Below, piece after piece: positions 44,097-53,386 of a stretch of 64,000 bases of DNA. This stretch comes from Mediterranea massiliensis (GTDB lineage: Bacteria > Bacteroidota > Bacteroidia > Bacteroidales > Bacteroidaceae), in the NCBI GenBank assembly GCA_015060685.1, contig SUXZ01000005.1, positions 108,753-172,752 on the forward strand. The letters run 5' to 3'. Position 1 is the first letter of the stretch. The number at the start of each line of letters is the position of its first letter. The position numbers and the translations under genes were made by a program. Under the pieces are notes generated by a model. That model saw nothing but the letters and a program-made list of their open reading frames with translations, was not told where the DNA came from and ran no database searches.

Positions 44097-45460
44097 AAGC
44101 CAAATTTTTCAATCTTCCGATAAAGTGCATAACGTGTAATACCCAATATCTCGGCCGCATAGCTCAGGTTTCCGTTAGCCATCTTCAGTGCCTGTTCGAT
44201 GGCATATTTTTCCACCTCTCCCAAGTTGAGCGAATCGAGTACAGCGGCCTGTTTTTCGGGTTTGGAGGGGAAGGTAAAGTCATCGGGCATCAGCAGTTTG
44301 TCGTCGGCCAGGATAACGGCCTTCTCCATCAGGTGTTGCAATTCGCGTACGTTGCCCGGCCAATCGTATCGCATCAGTTTCTGCTTGGCTTCGCGACTCA
44401 ATCCATTAATGGTTTTCTTGCATTTCTTGGCATAGTGTTGCATAAAGTGTTCGGCCAGCAGCAAGATATCTTCGCCCCGTTCGCGCAGGGGAGGCATCTC
44501 TATTTCGATGGTGTTGATACGGAAATACAAGTCTTGACGGAATTTGCCCTCCTCCACCAACTTCCTGATGTTGGCATTGGTAGCACACACCAGCCGCACG
44601 TCGATAGCGGTTTTGCGTGTAGAGCCCAAGCGCGAAATCTCGTGCTTTTCGATGGCGGTAAGCAGTTTGCTTTGCATCTCATACGACAAGTTGCCTATCT
44701 CGTCCAGAAAGAGCGTACCGCCCGAGGCCACCTCCATCCGTCCGGCTTTGGAATCGCGGGCACCGGTAAATGCCCCCTTTTCATAGCCGAACAGTTCGCT
44801 CTCGAAGATCGATTCGGGTATGCTACCCATGTCGATGCTTGCAAAAGGCTTGCCTTGTCGGGGTGAGAAGTGATGGATGGCGCGAGCCACCAAGTCCTTT
44901 CCCGTACCGTTTTCGCCTAATATCAGCACGTTGGCTTCGGCACCGGACAACTTCTGTATCATCGTAAACACCTCTTGCATGGCGGGCGACCGTCCGATGA
45001 TGGTAGGCAACTTGCCACCGGTTTCGTTCAGCACCTCTGCCACCTCCTTCGGCTTCTTTTCCTCCATCCTTGAGCGTTTCAACTTCACTCCCGACGAAAT
45101 GATGGCCAGCAGTTTCTCCTTGTCCCACGGCTTCGAAACGAAGTCGGTTGCACCGGCCTTAATGGCCCTTACCACCTTCTCGGTATCGGTATAGGCGGTA
45201 ATGAAGATGACCACGGCCTTGGGGTCGATGGTCAGAATCTTGTCCAACCAGTAGTAGCCCTCCTGACCGCTGATAACATCCTTGCTGAAGTTCATGTCCA
45301 GCAGAATCACATCGGGTTGGAAGGTAGCCATGAAGTGCTCTATGCGGGTAGGTTGGGTAGTTACCTTCACCTTCTCCACATAGGGTTCGAGCATGTAGTT
45401 CAGTGCAAACAGCACATCTTCATTATCGTCGACAATAAATATCTTACCTTGTTTTTCCAT
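44093..45460 (-). CDS. NtrC-family sigma-54-dependent response regulator
   Basis: A 455-residue activator. The receiver domain has DD11-12, the phospho-acceptor D55 in VILLDMNF and K110 in SKPWD. The AAA+ domain has Walker A GENGTGKD (182-189), the sigma-54 contact GAFTGA (229-234) and Walker B TLFLDEIGNL. A Fis-type HTH lies at the C-terminus (LSYAAEILGITRYALYRKIEKFGL, given as location only in part). ATG at 45460 is chosen; it follows a -7 box directly. Paired with the kinase, it should bind the palindromes at 45580-45618 and drive the divergent efflux operon through sigma-54. Confidence 0.96.
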   Translation of the reverse strand: MEKQGKIFIVDDNEDVLFALNYMLEPYVEKVKVTTQPTRIEHFMATFQPDVILLDMNFSKDVISGQEGYYWLDKILTIDPKAVVIFITAYTDTEKVVRAIKAGATDFVSKPWDKEKLLAIISSGVKLKRSRMEEKKPKEVAEVLNETGGKLPTIIGRSPAMQEVFTMIQKLSGAEANVLILGENGTGKDLVARAIHHFSPRQGKPFASIDMGSIPESIFESELFGYEKGAFTGARDSKAGRMEVASGGTLFLDEIGNLSYEMQSKLLTAIEKHEISRLGSTRKTAIDVRLVCATNANIRKLVEEGKFRQDLYFRINTIEIEMPPLRERGEDILLLAEHFMQHYAKKCKKTINGLSREAKQKLMRYDWPGNVRELQHLMEKAVILADDKLLMPDDFTFPSKPEKQAAVLDSLNLGEVEKYAIEQALKMANGNLSYAAEILGITRYALYRKIEKFGL

Positions 45461-45468
45461 ACTGAGGG

Positions 45469-45476
45469 CAAAGTTA
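45469..45476 (-). promoter_or_regulatory. -7 promoter box of the response regulator-kinase operon
   Basis: TAACTTTG on the minus strand with a TTG at 45497-45499, 20 bases upstream. The start point would lie only a few bases before the ATG at 45460, so the mRNA may be almost leaderless. Confidence 0.6.
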
Positions 45477-45579
45477 AGAAAAATAAAATTAGAGTGCAAC
45501 CTATTGCCTGAAGACAAGCGAAACGGACAAGAACGCGTGTCAAGAATCATTGAAAAATTCGTCAAATCGCCTGTTCGCA

Positions 45580-45618
45580 GTGTGCGAAATCGCACACATT
45601 TTGTGCAAAAGCGCACAC
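45580..45618. promoter_or_regulatory. Enhancer-like operator: two palindromes 21 bp apart (probable NtrC-type UAS)
   Basis: The first site, 45580-45597, is a perfect palindrome GTGTGCGA-AA-TCGCACAC. The second, 45601-45618, matches it at 15 of 18 positions. Their centres (45588.5 and 45609.5) are 21 bp, two helical turns, apart. A weak third dyad TTTTGC-CCTTC-GCAAAA is at 45621-45637. They lie about 90-110 bp upstream of the expected start from the sigma-54 element, the normal distance for an enhancer bound by an NtrC-type activator. Confidence 0.85.
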
Positions 45619-45670
45619 TGTTTTGCCCTTCGCAAAAAGTTATCCGATTAGCTATCAACATCATACGAGT

Positions 45671-45687
45671 TTGGCACGGAATTTGTT
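45671..45687 (+). promoter_or_regulatory. Sigma-54 (-24/-12) promoter of the efflux operon
   Basis: TTGGCACGGAATTTGTT carries TGGCAC at -24 and TTGT at -12, with GG (45673-45674) and GT (45685-45686) separated by exactly ten bases as required. Only the last base of the -12 GC differs from consensus. Expected start is near 45698, 25 bases before the tolC-like ATG at 45723. Confidence 0.88.
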
Positions 45688-45722
45688 AGTAATAAATAAT
45701 AGATACACGCAAAATTTTTATT

Positions 45723-47189
45723 ATGAATAAAAGATATTTCTTACTGATTCTTTCAATTCTCTTCATCGGAAGAGTATCGGCTCAAGAGGCTGTAATGAGT
45801 TTGACGTTGGACGATGCCATACGCATTGCCCAGGAACATTCACCCCAGGCACAAGCCGCACGCCACACCTATCGTTCGGCCTATTGGAATTACCGCTTTT
45901 ACAAAGCCAACTACCTGCCGTCGCTCACCATGACATCCAACCCTACCTTCAACGAGCAAATCAACAAGATTACCCAGCCCGACGGCACCAACCTCTTTAT
46001 CAAGCAAAACCAACTGAGCACGGATGTCAGCTTCACCATCAACCAGAACATTCCGCTTACAGGAGGTAGCTTCTTCATCCGAAGCAGCCTGACACGCCTC
46101 GACGAATTCGAGAACGATGCAACCGCCTACAACTCGCAACCCTTGGTCATCGGCTATCAGCAAACCCTCTTGGGCTACAATTCACTGAAGTGGGACAAGC
46201 GCATCGAGCCTATCCGCTTCCGCGAAGCAAAGAAAAACTACAACGAAGCCTTGGAGTTGGTAGCCTCGCAAGCCAGTAACCTCTACTTCGGCCTGGCCAC
46301 CGCACAAACCAACCTCGACATTGCCTCGTACAACTATGCCTCGGCCGACACGCTCTACCGCTATGCACAAGGACGCTACAACATCGGCACCATCACCGAA
46401 AACGAAATGCTTCAACTCGAAATCAACAAGCTATCGGGCGAAACCGACATGATGAACGCACGCATCGAGGTGGAAGAGCAGATGCAGGCATTGCGCTCTT
46501 TCCTCGGCATGCAAGACGATGTAGAGATTCGCGTAACACCCAGCGATAGCGTTCCCAACTTCCAAGTGGATATGGGCGAAGCCCTGCAAATGGCCATGGA
46601 GAACAGTCCCGAGCCGGAGATGTACGAGCGGATGAAGCAACAGAGCCTGAGCAACCTGGCCTATGCCAAAGGAAATGCCGGATTGAAGGCCGACCTCTAC
46701 GTGCAATTCGGTTTGTCGCAAACGGGCAACAAGCTACGCGAATCCTATCGCGACCCCATGAACCAATACTATGCCAGCATCGGCATTTCCCTGCCCATCC
46801 TGGATTGGGGACGTGCCAAAGGCCAAGTGCGTGTAGCACGCTCGAACGTCGATTTGGTGAACACCCAAGCCGAACAAGGCATGAGAGACTTCGAACTGAA
46901 TGTATGTAAAATGGTGCGCCAGTTCAACCTGCAACACCAATATGTAGTCATTGCCTCGAAAGCCGACCGCACAGCCGAGCGTCGTTACGAAGTGGCCAAG
47001 CGCCTATATATATTAGGTAAGAGCACCATCCTCGACCTTAATGCGGCCACAACCGAAAAAGATTCGGCCCGACGCAACTACATCTCCGCCCTGCGCACCT
47101 ATTGGAGCCTATACTACGGCCTCCGCAGCATGACGGGATACGACTTCCAATACAATCGGAAAATAGAAGAAAATTTACCGGAACTATGA
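45723..47189 (+). CDS. TolC-family outer-membrane channel of the sigma-54 operon
   Basis: A 488-residue TolC-like protein with signal peptide MNKRYFLLILSILFIGRVSA. It opens with LTLDDAIRIAQEHSPQAQAA, the usual first helix, and shows the two-fold repeat (second entry SIGISLPILDWGRAKGQVRVARSNVD near residue 355). It would form the outer-membrane duct of a tripartite pump. First gene after the sigma-54 promoter; the HlyD-like adaptor follows 62 bases later across GAATTGAAAATTGA repeats. Confidence 0.94.
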   Translation: MNKRYFLLILSILFIGRVSAQEAVMSLTLDDAIRIAQEHSPQAQAARHTYRSAYWNYRFYKANYLPSLTMTSNPTFNEQINKITQPDGTNLFIKQNQLSTDVSFTINQNIPLTGGSFFIRSSLTRLDEFENDATAYNSQPLVIGYQQTLLGYNSLKWDKRIEPIRFREAKKNYNEALELVASQASNLYFGLATAQTNLDIASYNYASADTLYRYAQGRYNIGTITENEMLQLEINKLSGETDMMNARIEVEEQMQALRSFLGMQDDVEIRVTPSDSVPNFQVDMGEALQMAMENSPEPEMYERMKQQSLSNLAYAKGNAGLKADLYVQFGLSQTGNKLRESYRDPMNQYYASIGISLPILDWGRAKGQVRVARSNVDLVNTQAEQGMRDFELNVCKMVRQFNLQHQYVVIASKADRTAERRYEVAKRLYILGKSTILDLNAATTEKDSARRNYISALRTYWSLYYGLRSMTGYDFQYNRKIEENLPEL

Positions 47190-47251
47190 AATTGAGAATT
47201 GAAAATTGAAAATTGAGAATTAAAAAGTGAAAAATAAAAATTAAATAAGAT

Positions 47252-48496
47252 ATGGATTTTAAGATTGAAAAGAAACCGTGGTACATTCGCTACCGTTACT
47301 ACCTGATGGCCGCAGCCGCCTTCTTGGTATTCCTTATTTACGTCATCTCCCTGTCGCTTGGCCCTCGCACGCTTCGAATAGAGAAAGACAACATCATGAT
47401 AGCCGAAGTGGTGGATGGCAAGTTCATGGAATATGTCGATGTGGAAGGCTTGGTGCAACCCATCCTCACCATCAAAGTAAACACCCGCGAGTCGGGAAGC
47501 GTAGAACGTATCGTAAACGAAGAAGGCAGTATGCTGAAGAAGGGCGACACCATCTTGGTACTGTCCAACCCCGAACTGATGCGCGAGATAGAAGACGAGC
47601 GCGACAACTGGGAGAACCAACGCTACACCTACAAGGAGCGCGAGATAGAGATGGAGCAAAAAAGCCTCAGTCTGAAACAACAAACCCTCCAGGCACAATA
47701 CGAAATGAACCGTTTGCAGAAAAACTTCGGATTGGAGAAAGAGGAGTATGAAATGGGCATCAAGAGCAAAGCTCAGCTCGAAGTGGCCTTAGAGGAGTAT
47801 AACTACAACCTCCAGAAGACAGCCCTGCAAATGGAGAGCCTCAGCCACGACTCGGCCATGACCGTTGTACGCAAAGAGCTTTTGCGCAACGAGATGGAAC
47901 GCGGGCAGAAGAAATACCTGCGTAGCATGGATCGGATGGACGGCTTGGTGGTGCGTGCCCCCATCGACGGCCAACTGAGCTATGTCAATGCCACCCCCGG
48001 CCAACAAGTAGCCTCCAATCAGAACATTGCCGAAATCAAGGTGCTCGACCAGTTCAAGGTACACACCCAACTGAGCGAATACTATATCGACCGTATCAGC
48101 ACCGGCCTGCCCGCCACCATCAACTACCAAGGCAAGCGCTATCCGCTGAAGATAACCAAGGTGGTGCCCGAAGTGAAAGACCGTATGTTCGATGTGGATC
48201 TGGTCTTCACCGGCGAGATGCCCGACAACGTGCGTGTGGGCAAAAGCTTCCGCGTGCAGATTGAATTGGGACAACCCGAGGAGGCCATCGTCATGCCACG
48301 AGGCAATTTCTATCAAGCCACCGGCGGACAATGGATATTCAAGGTGAATGGCGACAAAGCCGTCAAGGTTCCGCTAAGCATCGGCCGTCAAAATCCTCAA
48401 CAATACGAAGTAACCTCCGGTTTAATGCCCGGCGATTTGGTTATTATCAACGGATATGATACCTTTGGCGAAGCAGAGGAGTTATTACTGAAGTAA
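47252..48496 (+). CDS. HlyD/MacA-type periplasmic adaptor
   Basis: A 414-residue membrane-fusion protein. A membrane helix at about 14-36 (LMAAAAFLVFLIYVISLSL) anchors it. Lipoyl-like half-sites flank a helical hairpin of about 120-215 residues (NWENQRYTYKEREIEMEQKS region and the returning LVVRAPIDGQLSYVNATPGQ), then beta-barrel and membrane-proximal domains. It would link the inner-membrane ABC permeases to the TolC-like duct. As the only adaptor in the operon, it must serve all the permeases or only some. Confidence 0.94.
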   Translation: MDFKIEKKPWYIRYRYYLMAAAAFLVFLIYVISLSLGPRTLRIEKDNIMIAEVVDGKFMEYVDVEGLVQPILTIKVNTRESGSVERIVNEEGSMLKKGDTILVLSNPELMREIEDERDNWENQRYTYKEREIEMEQKSLSLKQQTLQAQYEMNRLQKNFGLEKEEYEMGIKSKAQLEVALEEYNYNLQKTALQMESLSHDSAMTVVRKELLRNEMERGQKKYLRSMDRMDGLVVRAPIDGQLSYVNATPGQQVASNQNIAEIKVLDQFKVHTQLSEYYIDRISTGLPATINYQGKRYPLKITKVVPEVKDRMFDVDLVFTGEMPDNVRVGKSFRVQIELGQPEEAIVMPRGNFYQATGGQWIFKVNGDKAVKVPLSIGRQNPQQYEVTSGLMPGDLVIINGYDTFGEAEELLLK

Positions 48497-48504
48497 TTTT
48501 TAAG

Positions 48505-48562
48505 CGTCACTTACGACCAACCTTCATCGTAACTTACGATAAAATTTATCGTAACTTAAGAT
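48505..48562. repeat. Three-unit palindrome array between adaptor and permease 1 (22-23-bp spacing)
   Basis: Dyads around CGT(A/C)ACTTACG, with a perfect middle copy ATCGTAA-C-TTACGAT, have centres at 48510, 48533 and 48555. The third copy is imperfect. The layout matches the other arrays, with a different core. Confidence 0.75.
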
Positions 48563-48577
48563 AAAAATTAGTACTAC

Positions 48578-48608
48578 TTGTAGGGACGCAATCATTGCGT
48601 CCGAAGAA
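48578..48608. repeat. GGACGCAAT hairpin element, copy 1
   Basis: TTGTAGGGACGCAAT-CA-TTGCGTCC and then GAAGAA. The stem GGACGCAAT pairs with ATTGCGTCC. A near-identical copy is at 58243-58274, and the first 14 bases recur at 59233 and 61841. A dispersed palindromic element of the REP kind. Confidence 0.75.
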
Positions 48609-48623
48609 CATAAATAAAGCAAT

Positions 48624-50906
48624 ATGATTACACATTACCTAAAAGTTGCCATACGCAACCTGTGGAAATATAAAATTCACAGCATCATTTCGGTGTTATG
48701 TCTGGCAGTGGGTATCACTTTCTATACTGCAATCAACCTGTTTATTTCGCGAGTGGGTGATTTCCGCAACTTGCCTGGTGGTGATAGGCGCGTTGAATTC
48801 AGTGTCCAAAACGGGTGGCCAACAGTAGAACAGGTAGATTATATCCATTCGCTGCACCTTGAAGAGATAGATAGTTTGATTGTCGGCTCTATACCTGTTC
48901 AAGCAGAGATTAGTTGCATTGACGGTAATCAACAAGAATTGCCCTATTTGGCCAGATACATGCGAGTAAACAAACAGTATTTCGATGGATATGAGAAGAA
49001 AGTAGTGGCCGGTGATGTCAGTTTGCAGAAGATGGACGAAGTGGTGATAACCGAAAAGTTTGCTCGTCGGGCCTTTGGCAATGAAAACCCCATCGGACTA
49101 TCCATTCGCTTGCCTAAGTTGAACGATGGCGACTTGGAGAGTTTTCGCATAGCCGGTATTGTTTCGGGCGAAGCTGCCAATAAGAGCCGTGATGTTGATA
49201 TCTACTTTCCACTTTCGGCTTCACACTCTTCCCTACAATATTTGCCCCTTGCTAACGTGTCAGCAATTGTTAAGCCTGGAGTAGATATGCAAGGGTTTGT
49301 ACAGCATATGCGGCAAATTGAAATGGAACCGGGCAATCCCGATTCATTCATCTATGTACTGACCAATGAAAGTCGTTATAAAGAGTTCTTTTGGGTAGAG
49401 CTGTTCGGCCTTTGCATCGGTTCGCTTATCCTGCTTTCCGGGTTGGTCAACTTCTTGAAGTTCATCATTCAGATGTTTTACAACCGTCAGCGCGAATTGG
49501 CTATCCGCAAGTGTGTGGGTTCAAGCATCGGTGGCCTGTTGGCCTTGCTTTTTGCCGAGTGCTTTTGTATGATGACAACGGCTTTCCTGCTTTCGATGTG
49601 CTTGAGCGAAGTGTGCTATGTGCTTGCTTCACAATACCTATTGGAAGAATTTACGAATTTCTTCCAAATGAGCGATGTCTATTGGCAACAGTCCAAGACC
49701 TATGTTGTAGTAATGGTGGTTTGCTTTGTTATCTGCCTCTATCCAGTTTGGCGACTTCGTCGTACCAGTATTATCAGCATGGTGATGGTGGGCAATCGTC
49801 GTCACCTGTTTCGCAACAGCATGATTGGACTACAAATGGCCATTTCTCTGTTCTTTGTGGGTGGAGCCATTATTACCGCTATGGCGGTGCATGAAACGTT
49901 TGGCGATACATCTACCATCTATCTGACCGAAGAAGAGGAAGAGCGCATCATAATGCTCAAGGTGAATACCGCACGAATGGATAGTAATTGGGATGCCATA
50001 CTGGGTGATGCACAGCAAATGCCCGAAATAGAGTCATATACCTACTCGACGCTTGAGGTAGGGGAAAGTTTTGGATTTTCGCAGTACACGAACGATGAAC
50101 GTTCATGGTATCTACGCGAAGTATTAGCTTCACCTACCTATTTCAGTTTCTTTAATGTGCCCATGCAAGGTAAGGAGGTAGATGCCAATGCCGAAAATAT
50201 GGTTTATGTGAGCCGTGCGTTCTACAACCAATTACAAAAGGATGGTGTAGATGGTATCGTAAAATTAGACGGTTATGAATATCAGATAGCCGGTGTATAT
50301 GAATCCTTGCACAAAGAACCCGGTTTAGTGGGGCAATACATTGGCTCCGTTGTTCGACCTACCCTATCAGACATTTGCTATTATTTCCGCCTTACCCCAC
50401 AAGCCGATGCCAAGGCGTGTGTGAAGAAGTTGGAAACCATCTGTCGTAAGTATGTGCCCGAAACACTACCATTAGAGATACGTTTGATGTCGGACCGAAC
50501 AAAAACCACTGCTGGAACCGTCGAACTTATAAGCTATGCCTTCTTGTTGCTTGGCTTCATCAGTTTGTTGGTGGTAATACTCAGCATCTACTCGGCCATT
50601 TCGATGGATACAGTGAGTCGTCAAAAGGAGGTGGCTATCCGAAAGATAAACGGAGCTACGCCCAAGGTCATTGCTTGGCTTTTCGGTCGCTCCTACCTGT
50701 TGACCTATCTCCTTGTGTTTGCCATTGTTCTTCCTATAGGGCGGTTGGCTGCCATTTCGCTTTACCAAGATCTTGATACACCCTATCGTTGGGATTGGTG
50801 CATCGGCATCTTCTTCGGCATGGCATTGCTTATCTTCTTTATTACCGCCTTTAAGATTTATCGCATCATGCACATCAACCCGGCGTTGATTATTAAGAAA
50901 GAATAA
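48624..50906 (+). CDS. FtsX-like ABC transporter permease 1 (type A)
   Basis: A 760-residue permease with two fused FtsX/MacB-type halves. The first membrane helix is at about 16-36 (SIISVLCLAVGITFYTAINLF), a large periplasmic domain follows, then helices near 260-285, 310-332, 370-390 and 403-424, a second periplasmic domain, and three helices at the C-terminus. The second half has the coupling sequence RQKEVAIRKINGATPKVIAWLF. It ends INPALIIKKE, a C-terminal signature shared by all complete permeases here. Its N-terminus HYLKVAIRNL matches permease 5. Substrate unknown; MacB-type pumps export peptides, lipids or drugs. Confidence 0.92.
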   Translation: MITHYLKVAIRNLWKYKIHSIISVLCLAVGITFYTAINLFISRVGDFRNLPGGDRRVEFSVQNGWPTVEQVDYIHSLHLEEIDSLIVGSIPVQAEISCIDGNQQELPYLARYMRVNKQYFDGYEKKVVAGDVSLQKMDEVVITEKFARRAFGNENPIGLSIRLPKLNDGDLESFRIAGIVSGEAANKSRDVDIYFPLSASHSSLQYLPLANVSAIVKPGVDMQGFVQHMRQIEMEPGNPDSFIYVLTNESRYKEFFWVELFGLCIGSLILLSGLVNFLKFIIQMFYNRQRELAIRKCVGSSIGGLLALLFAECFCMMTTAFLLSMCLSEVCYVLASQYLLEEFTNFFQMSDVYWQQSKTYVVVMVVCFVICLYPVWRLRRTSIISMVMVGNRRHLFRNSMIGLQMAISLFFVGGAIITAMAVHETFGDTSTIYLTEEEEERIIMLKVNTARMDSNWDAILGDAQQMPEIESYTYSTLEVGESFGFSQYTNDERSWYLREVLASPTYFSFFNVPMQGKEVDANAENMVYVSRAFYNQLQKDGVDGIVKLDGYEYQIAGVYESLHKEPGLVGQYIGSVVRPTLSDICYYFRLTPQADAKACVKKLETICRKYVPETLPLEIRLMSDRTKTTAGTVELISYAFLLLGFISLLVVILSIYSAISMDTVSRQKEVAIRKINGATPKVIAWLFGRSYLLTYLLVFAIVLPIGRLAAISLYQDLDTPYRWDWCIGIFFGMALLIFFITAFKIYRIMHINPALIIKKE

Positions 50907-50944
50907 TTTAATACACTTATCACTAATCGTTAAATACTAACAAC

Positions 50945-53359
50945 ATGATTTTACACTATATCATCACTGCCTGGCGCAGTATCATGAAATTCAAGACACA
51001 GAACATCATTGCTGTGTTGGGACTATCGGTGGCACTCTTCTGCTTCAGCATCTGCCTGTACATTGCCCGCTATTTTTATAGCACTGACGAGTGTTTCGAG
51101 CAACGCAACCGCATTGTGCAATTCTCTACCCAAAGCCCGGAAACCGAAGAAATCAGTCATGTCACCTTTTGCGACTTCTCCGATGAGTTGAAGAAGCATG
51201 CTTTCCGTGGGGTAGAAAGCTATGTCTATATTCATCACGTTGGACCACGTCCTTTCAACATCGAGGTGGCCGACAACAAGATGCTGCCCTACACCCTACA
51301 GGTAATGGAAACCGACTCGGCCTACCAACGGGTGTTTGACTCGAAGGTGTTGTTTGGCTCGTGGGAACAAGCTGCCCATACGCCCAACTCCATCATACTA
51401 TCGGAATCGGTGGCCAAACGCATCTTCGGACAAGCCGGCAAGGCCATAGGCAAGCAGATGGTGCTGACACGTCGTATAATGACCTCACCTCAAACCACCC
51501 CAATGTCCGGCGGCATTGCCTATACCATCCAAGGCGTGATGGAAGATTTGCCGAAAAACAACAGTCTGAATTTCTTGAAGGAAACCGACGCTTGGGTACT
51601 GAACGATAGCGAAGGCATCTTGAAGAGCGATTATAAACGGTCGATGGCCGGCGGACAAACTTTTGCATTGTTGAGCGAGGGCGTATCGCAAGAGACTTTG
51701 TGCCACGAGGTGAAAGAGCGCAACATTAGTGCAATATATTTCAACGAAGAGCAATCCATAGTGGCCTTGCCTTTTGGCAAACTGTTTTGGGAACGTACGC
51801 AAAACACCCTATCTCCGCTTATCGTTACAATAGCCGGTGTGCTGATACTGTTGGTGGGCATGCTGAACTTCTTCCACTTCCTGACAGGCTCGTTTGTAAC
51901 CCGCATCCGCGAATATAGTTTGCGACGTGTAAGTGGTGCGCGTGCTTGGCAATTATGGGCGATGCTCCTTGTACAAGCCACCCTGTTACTCTTGGTATCG
52001 GGCCTCTTCTGCATGATGCTGATGGAGATTACTTCACCTTTCCTATCGTTCGACATTATTCGCATCTCCATCGACCGCAATGTAATGATGGCACAAGCTG
52101 GCGGTTACTTGTTGGCATTATGGATATGCTGCATGATTGCCGCTGCCGTAGTGGTGTGGAGGGTAGAGCGCATCAGCATCCAACGTGGTTTGTTTGGTGG
52201 AGGTGGCGTATATGGCAAGCATCGGGTGCGCAACGTGCTGCTTGGCATCCAACTCTTCATCTGCTGGATATTCGTATCGCTCACCCTGATGCTCTACTTG
52301 CAATCGCAAAAATCGTCCAATGCTCTCTTCGACACACTGTCGCAAGAAGAGAAAGAGAATATCTATAGTATCTCGATGGAAGAATATACCTTCTTGACAC
52401 AAGAAGAACGCATGAACTTGATGGCCGAATTGGGCAAAGTAGCCGGTGTCAAGGCATTGCTACCTGCCAGGGAAAAATACATTGGCAGCCTATGGGGTAG
52501 CAGCATCTTTACCCAACCGGGCAGAAAACGTGAACATGTAAGGAGTATAGGTGTAATGTTTGTATCGCCCGACTTCTTCGAATTTATGAACATGCCGTTG
52601 CAAGCGGGTGTGTTGCCGAAGACCGAAAACGAAATAGTGGTTACGGAGGGTTTTGAAAAGATGATGGAGAAAGAGATGTTGGGACAGATGGTATACGATT
52701 ACGACGATATAGGCTACACGATAACCGGTATATGCCATCATGCCACCCGAAGCGTCGGCAAGTCAAATGGTGAAGATGTTCAAACCAACTGCATCTTCTA
52801 TCTGCTGAAAGAGGAAGAGACTTTCCACTGCTATGTGAAGTGCGAACCGGGGCAGAAGAAACAGGTAGGTGCTGCCTTGGAGAAAATACTTCGCGAACGC
52901 TTGCCGGAAAGCATCGACATCCAATTGAAGACCTTTATGGACGACATCCGAGAGTACAGAATAATGGAGTTTGAACTTCGTGGCATTTCAGGCTTCTTTG
53001 CCATTGTCACACTGATTATTGTCCTGCTTGGTATTTATGCCGCCATCACCCTCGACACGGAATACCGTCGCAAGGAGATGGCCATCCGCAAGGTGAACGG
53101 TGCCGGTGTGAAGCAGATTGCCCTGATATTTGCCCGTCTTTACATCTGGCTATTGGTAGTCACCTTCATACTGGCCTTCCCGATTGTGGCATTTGCCATC
53201 ACAGGATTCAGTTCCATGTACGAAGTCTTCATCGATACCGGTGTAGGATTCTACGGCAGCATCTTCTTGGGCATTACAGCCATCATCACCCTCACGGTTG
53301 CCTTCCGCATCTACCTGATAACGAAAGTAAATCCGGCAGAGATAATCAGAAAAGAGTAG
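50945..53359 (+). CDS. FtsX-like ABC transporter permease 2 (type B)
   Basis: An 804-residue double-FtsX permease with eight predicted membrane helices (about 18-40, 285-305, 330-355, 385-405, 425-445 and three near the C-terminus). The coupling motif reads RRKEMAIRKVNGAGVKQIAL and the end is VNPAEIIRKE. It is closely similar to the next gene over its entire length: same 804-residue length, nearly identical N-terminus (MILHYIITAWRS), the shared central HRVRNVLLGIQLFICWIFVS and C-terminal region. Tandem duplication is the simple explanation. No ATPase domain is fused. Confidence 0.93.
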   Translation: MILHYIITAWRSIMKFKTQNIIAVLGLSVALFCFSICLYIARYFYSTDECFEQRNRIVQFSTQSPETEEISHVTFCDFSDELKKHAFRGVESYVYIHHVGPRPFNIEVADNKMLPYTLQVMETDSAYQRVFDSKVLFGSWEQAAHTPNSIILSESVAKRIFGQAGKAIGKQMVLTRRIMTSPQTTPMSGGIAYTIQGVMEDLPKNNSLNFLKETDAWVLNDSEGILKSDYKRSMAGGQTFALLSEGVSQETLCHEVKERNISAIYFNEEQSIVALPFGKLFWERTQNTLSPLIVTIAGVLILLVGMLNFFHFLTGSFVTRIREYSLRRVSGARAWQLWAMLLVQATLLLLVSGLFCMMLMEITSPFLSFDIIRISIDRNVMMAQAGGYLLALWICCMIAAAVVVWRVERISIQRGLFGGGGVYGKHRVRNVLLGIQLFICWIFVSLTLMLYLQSQKSSNALFDTLSQEEKENIYSISMEEYTFLTQEERMNLMAELGKVAGVKALLPAREKYIGSLWGSSIFTQPGRKREHVRSIGVMFVSPDFFEFMNMPLQAGVLPKTENEIVVTEGFEKMMEKEMLGQMVYDYDDIGYTITGICHHATRSVGKSNGEDVQTNCIFYLLKEEETFHCYVKCEPGQKKQVGAALEKILRERLPESIDIQLKTFMDDIREYRIMEFELRGISGFFAIVTLIIVLLGIYAAITLDTEYRRKEMAIRKVNGAGVKQIALIFARLYIWLLVVTFILAFPIVAFAITGFSSMYEVFIDTGVGFYGSIFLGITAIITLTVAFRIYLITKVNPAEIIRKE

Positions 53360-53386
53360 TTAATTATGAATTATGAATTTTGAATT

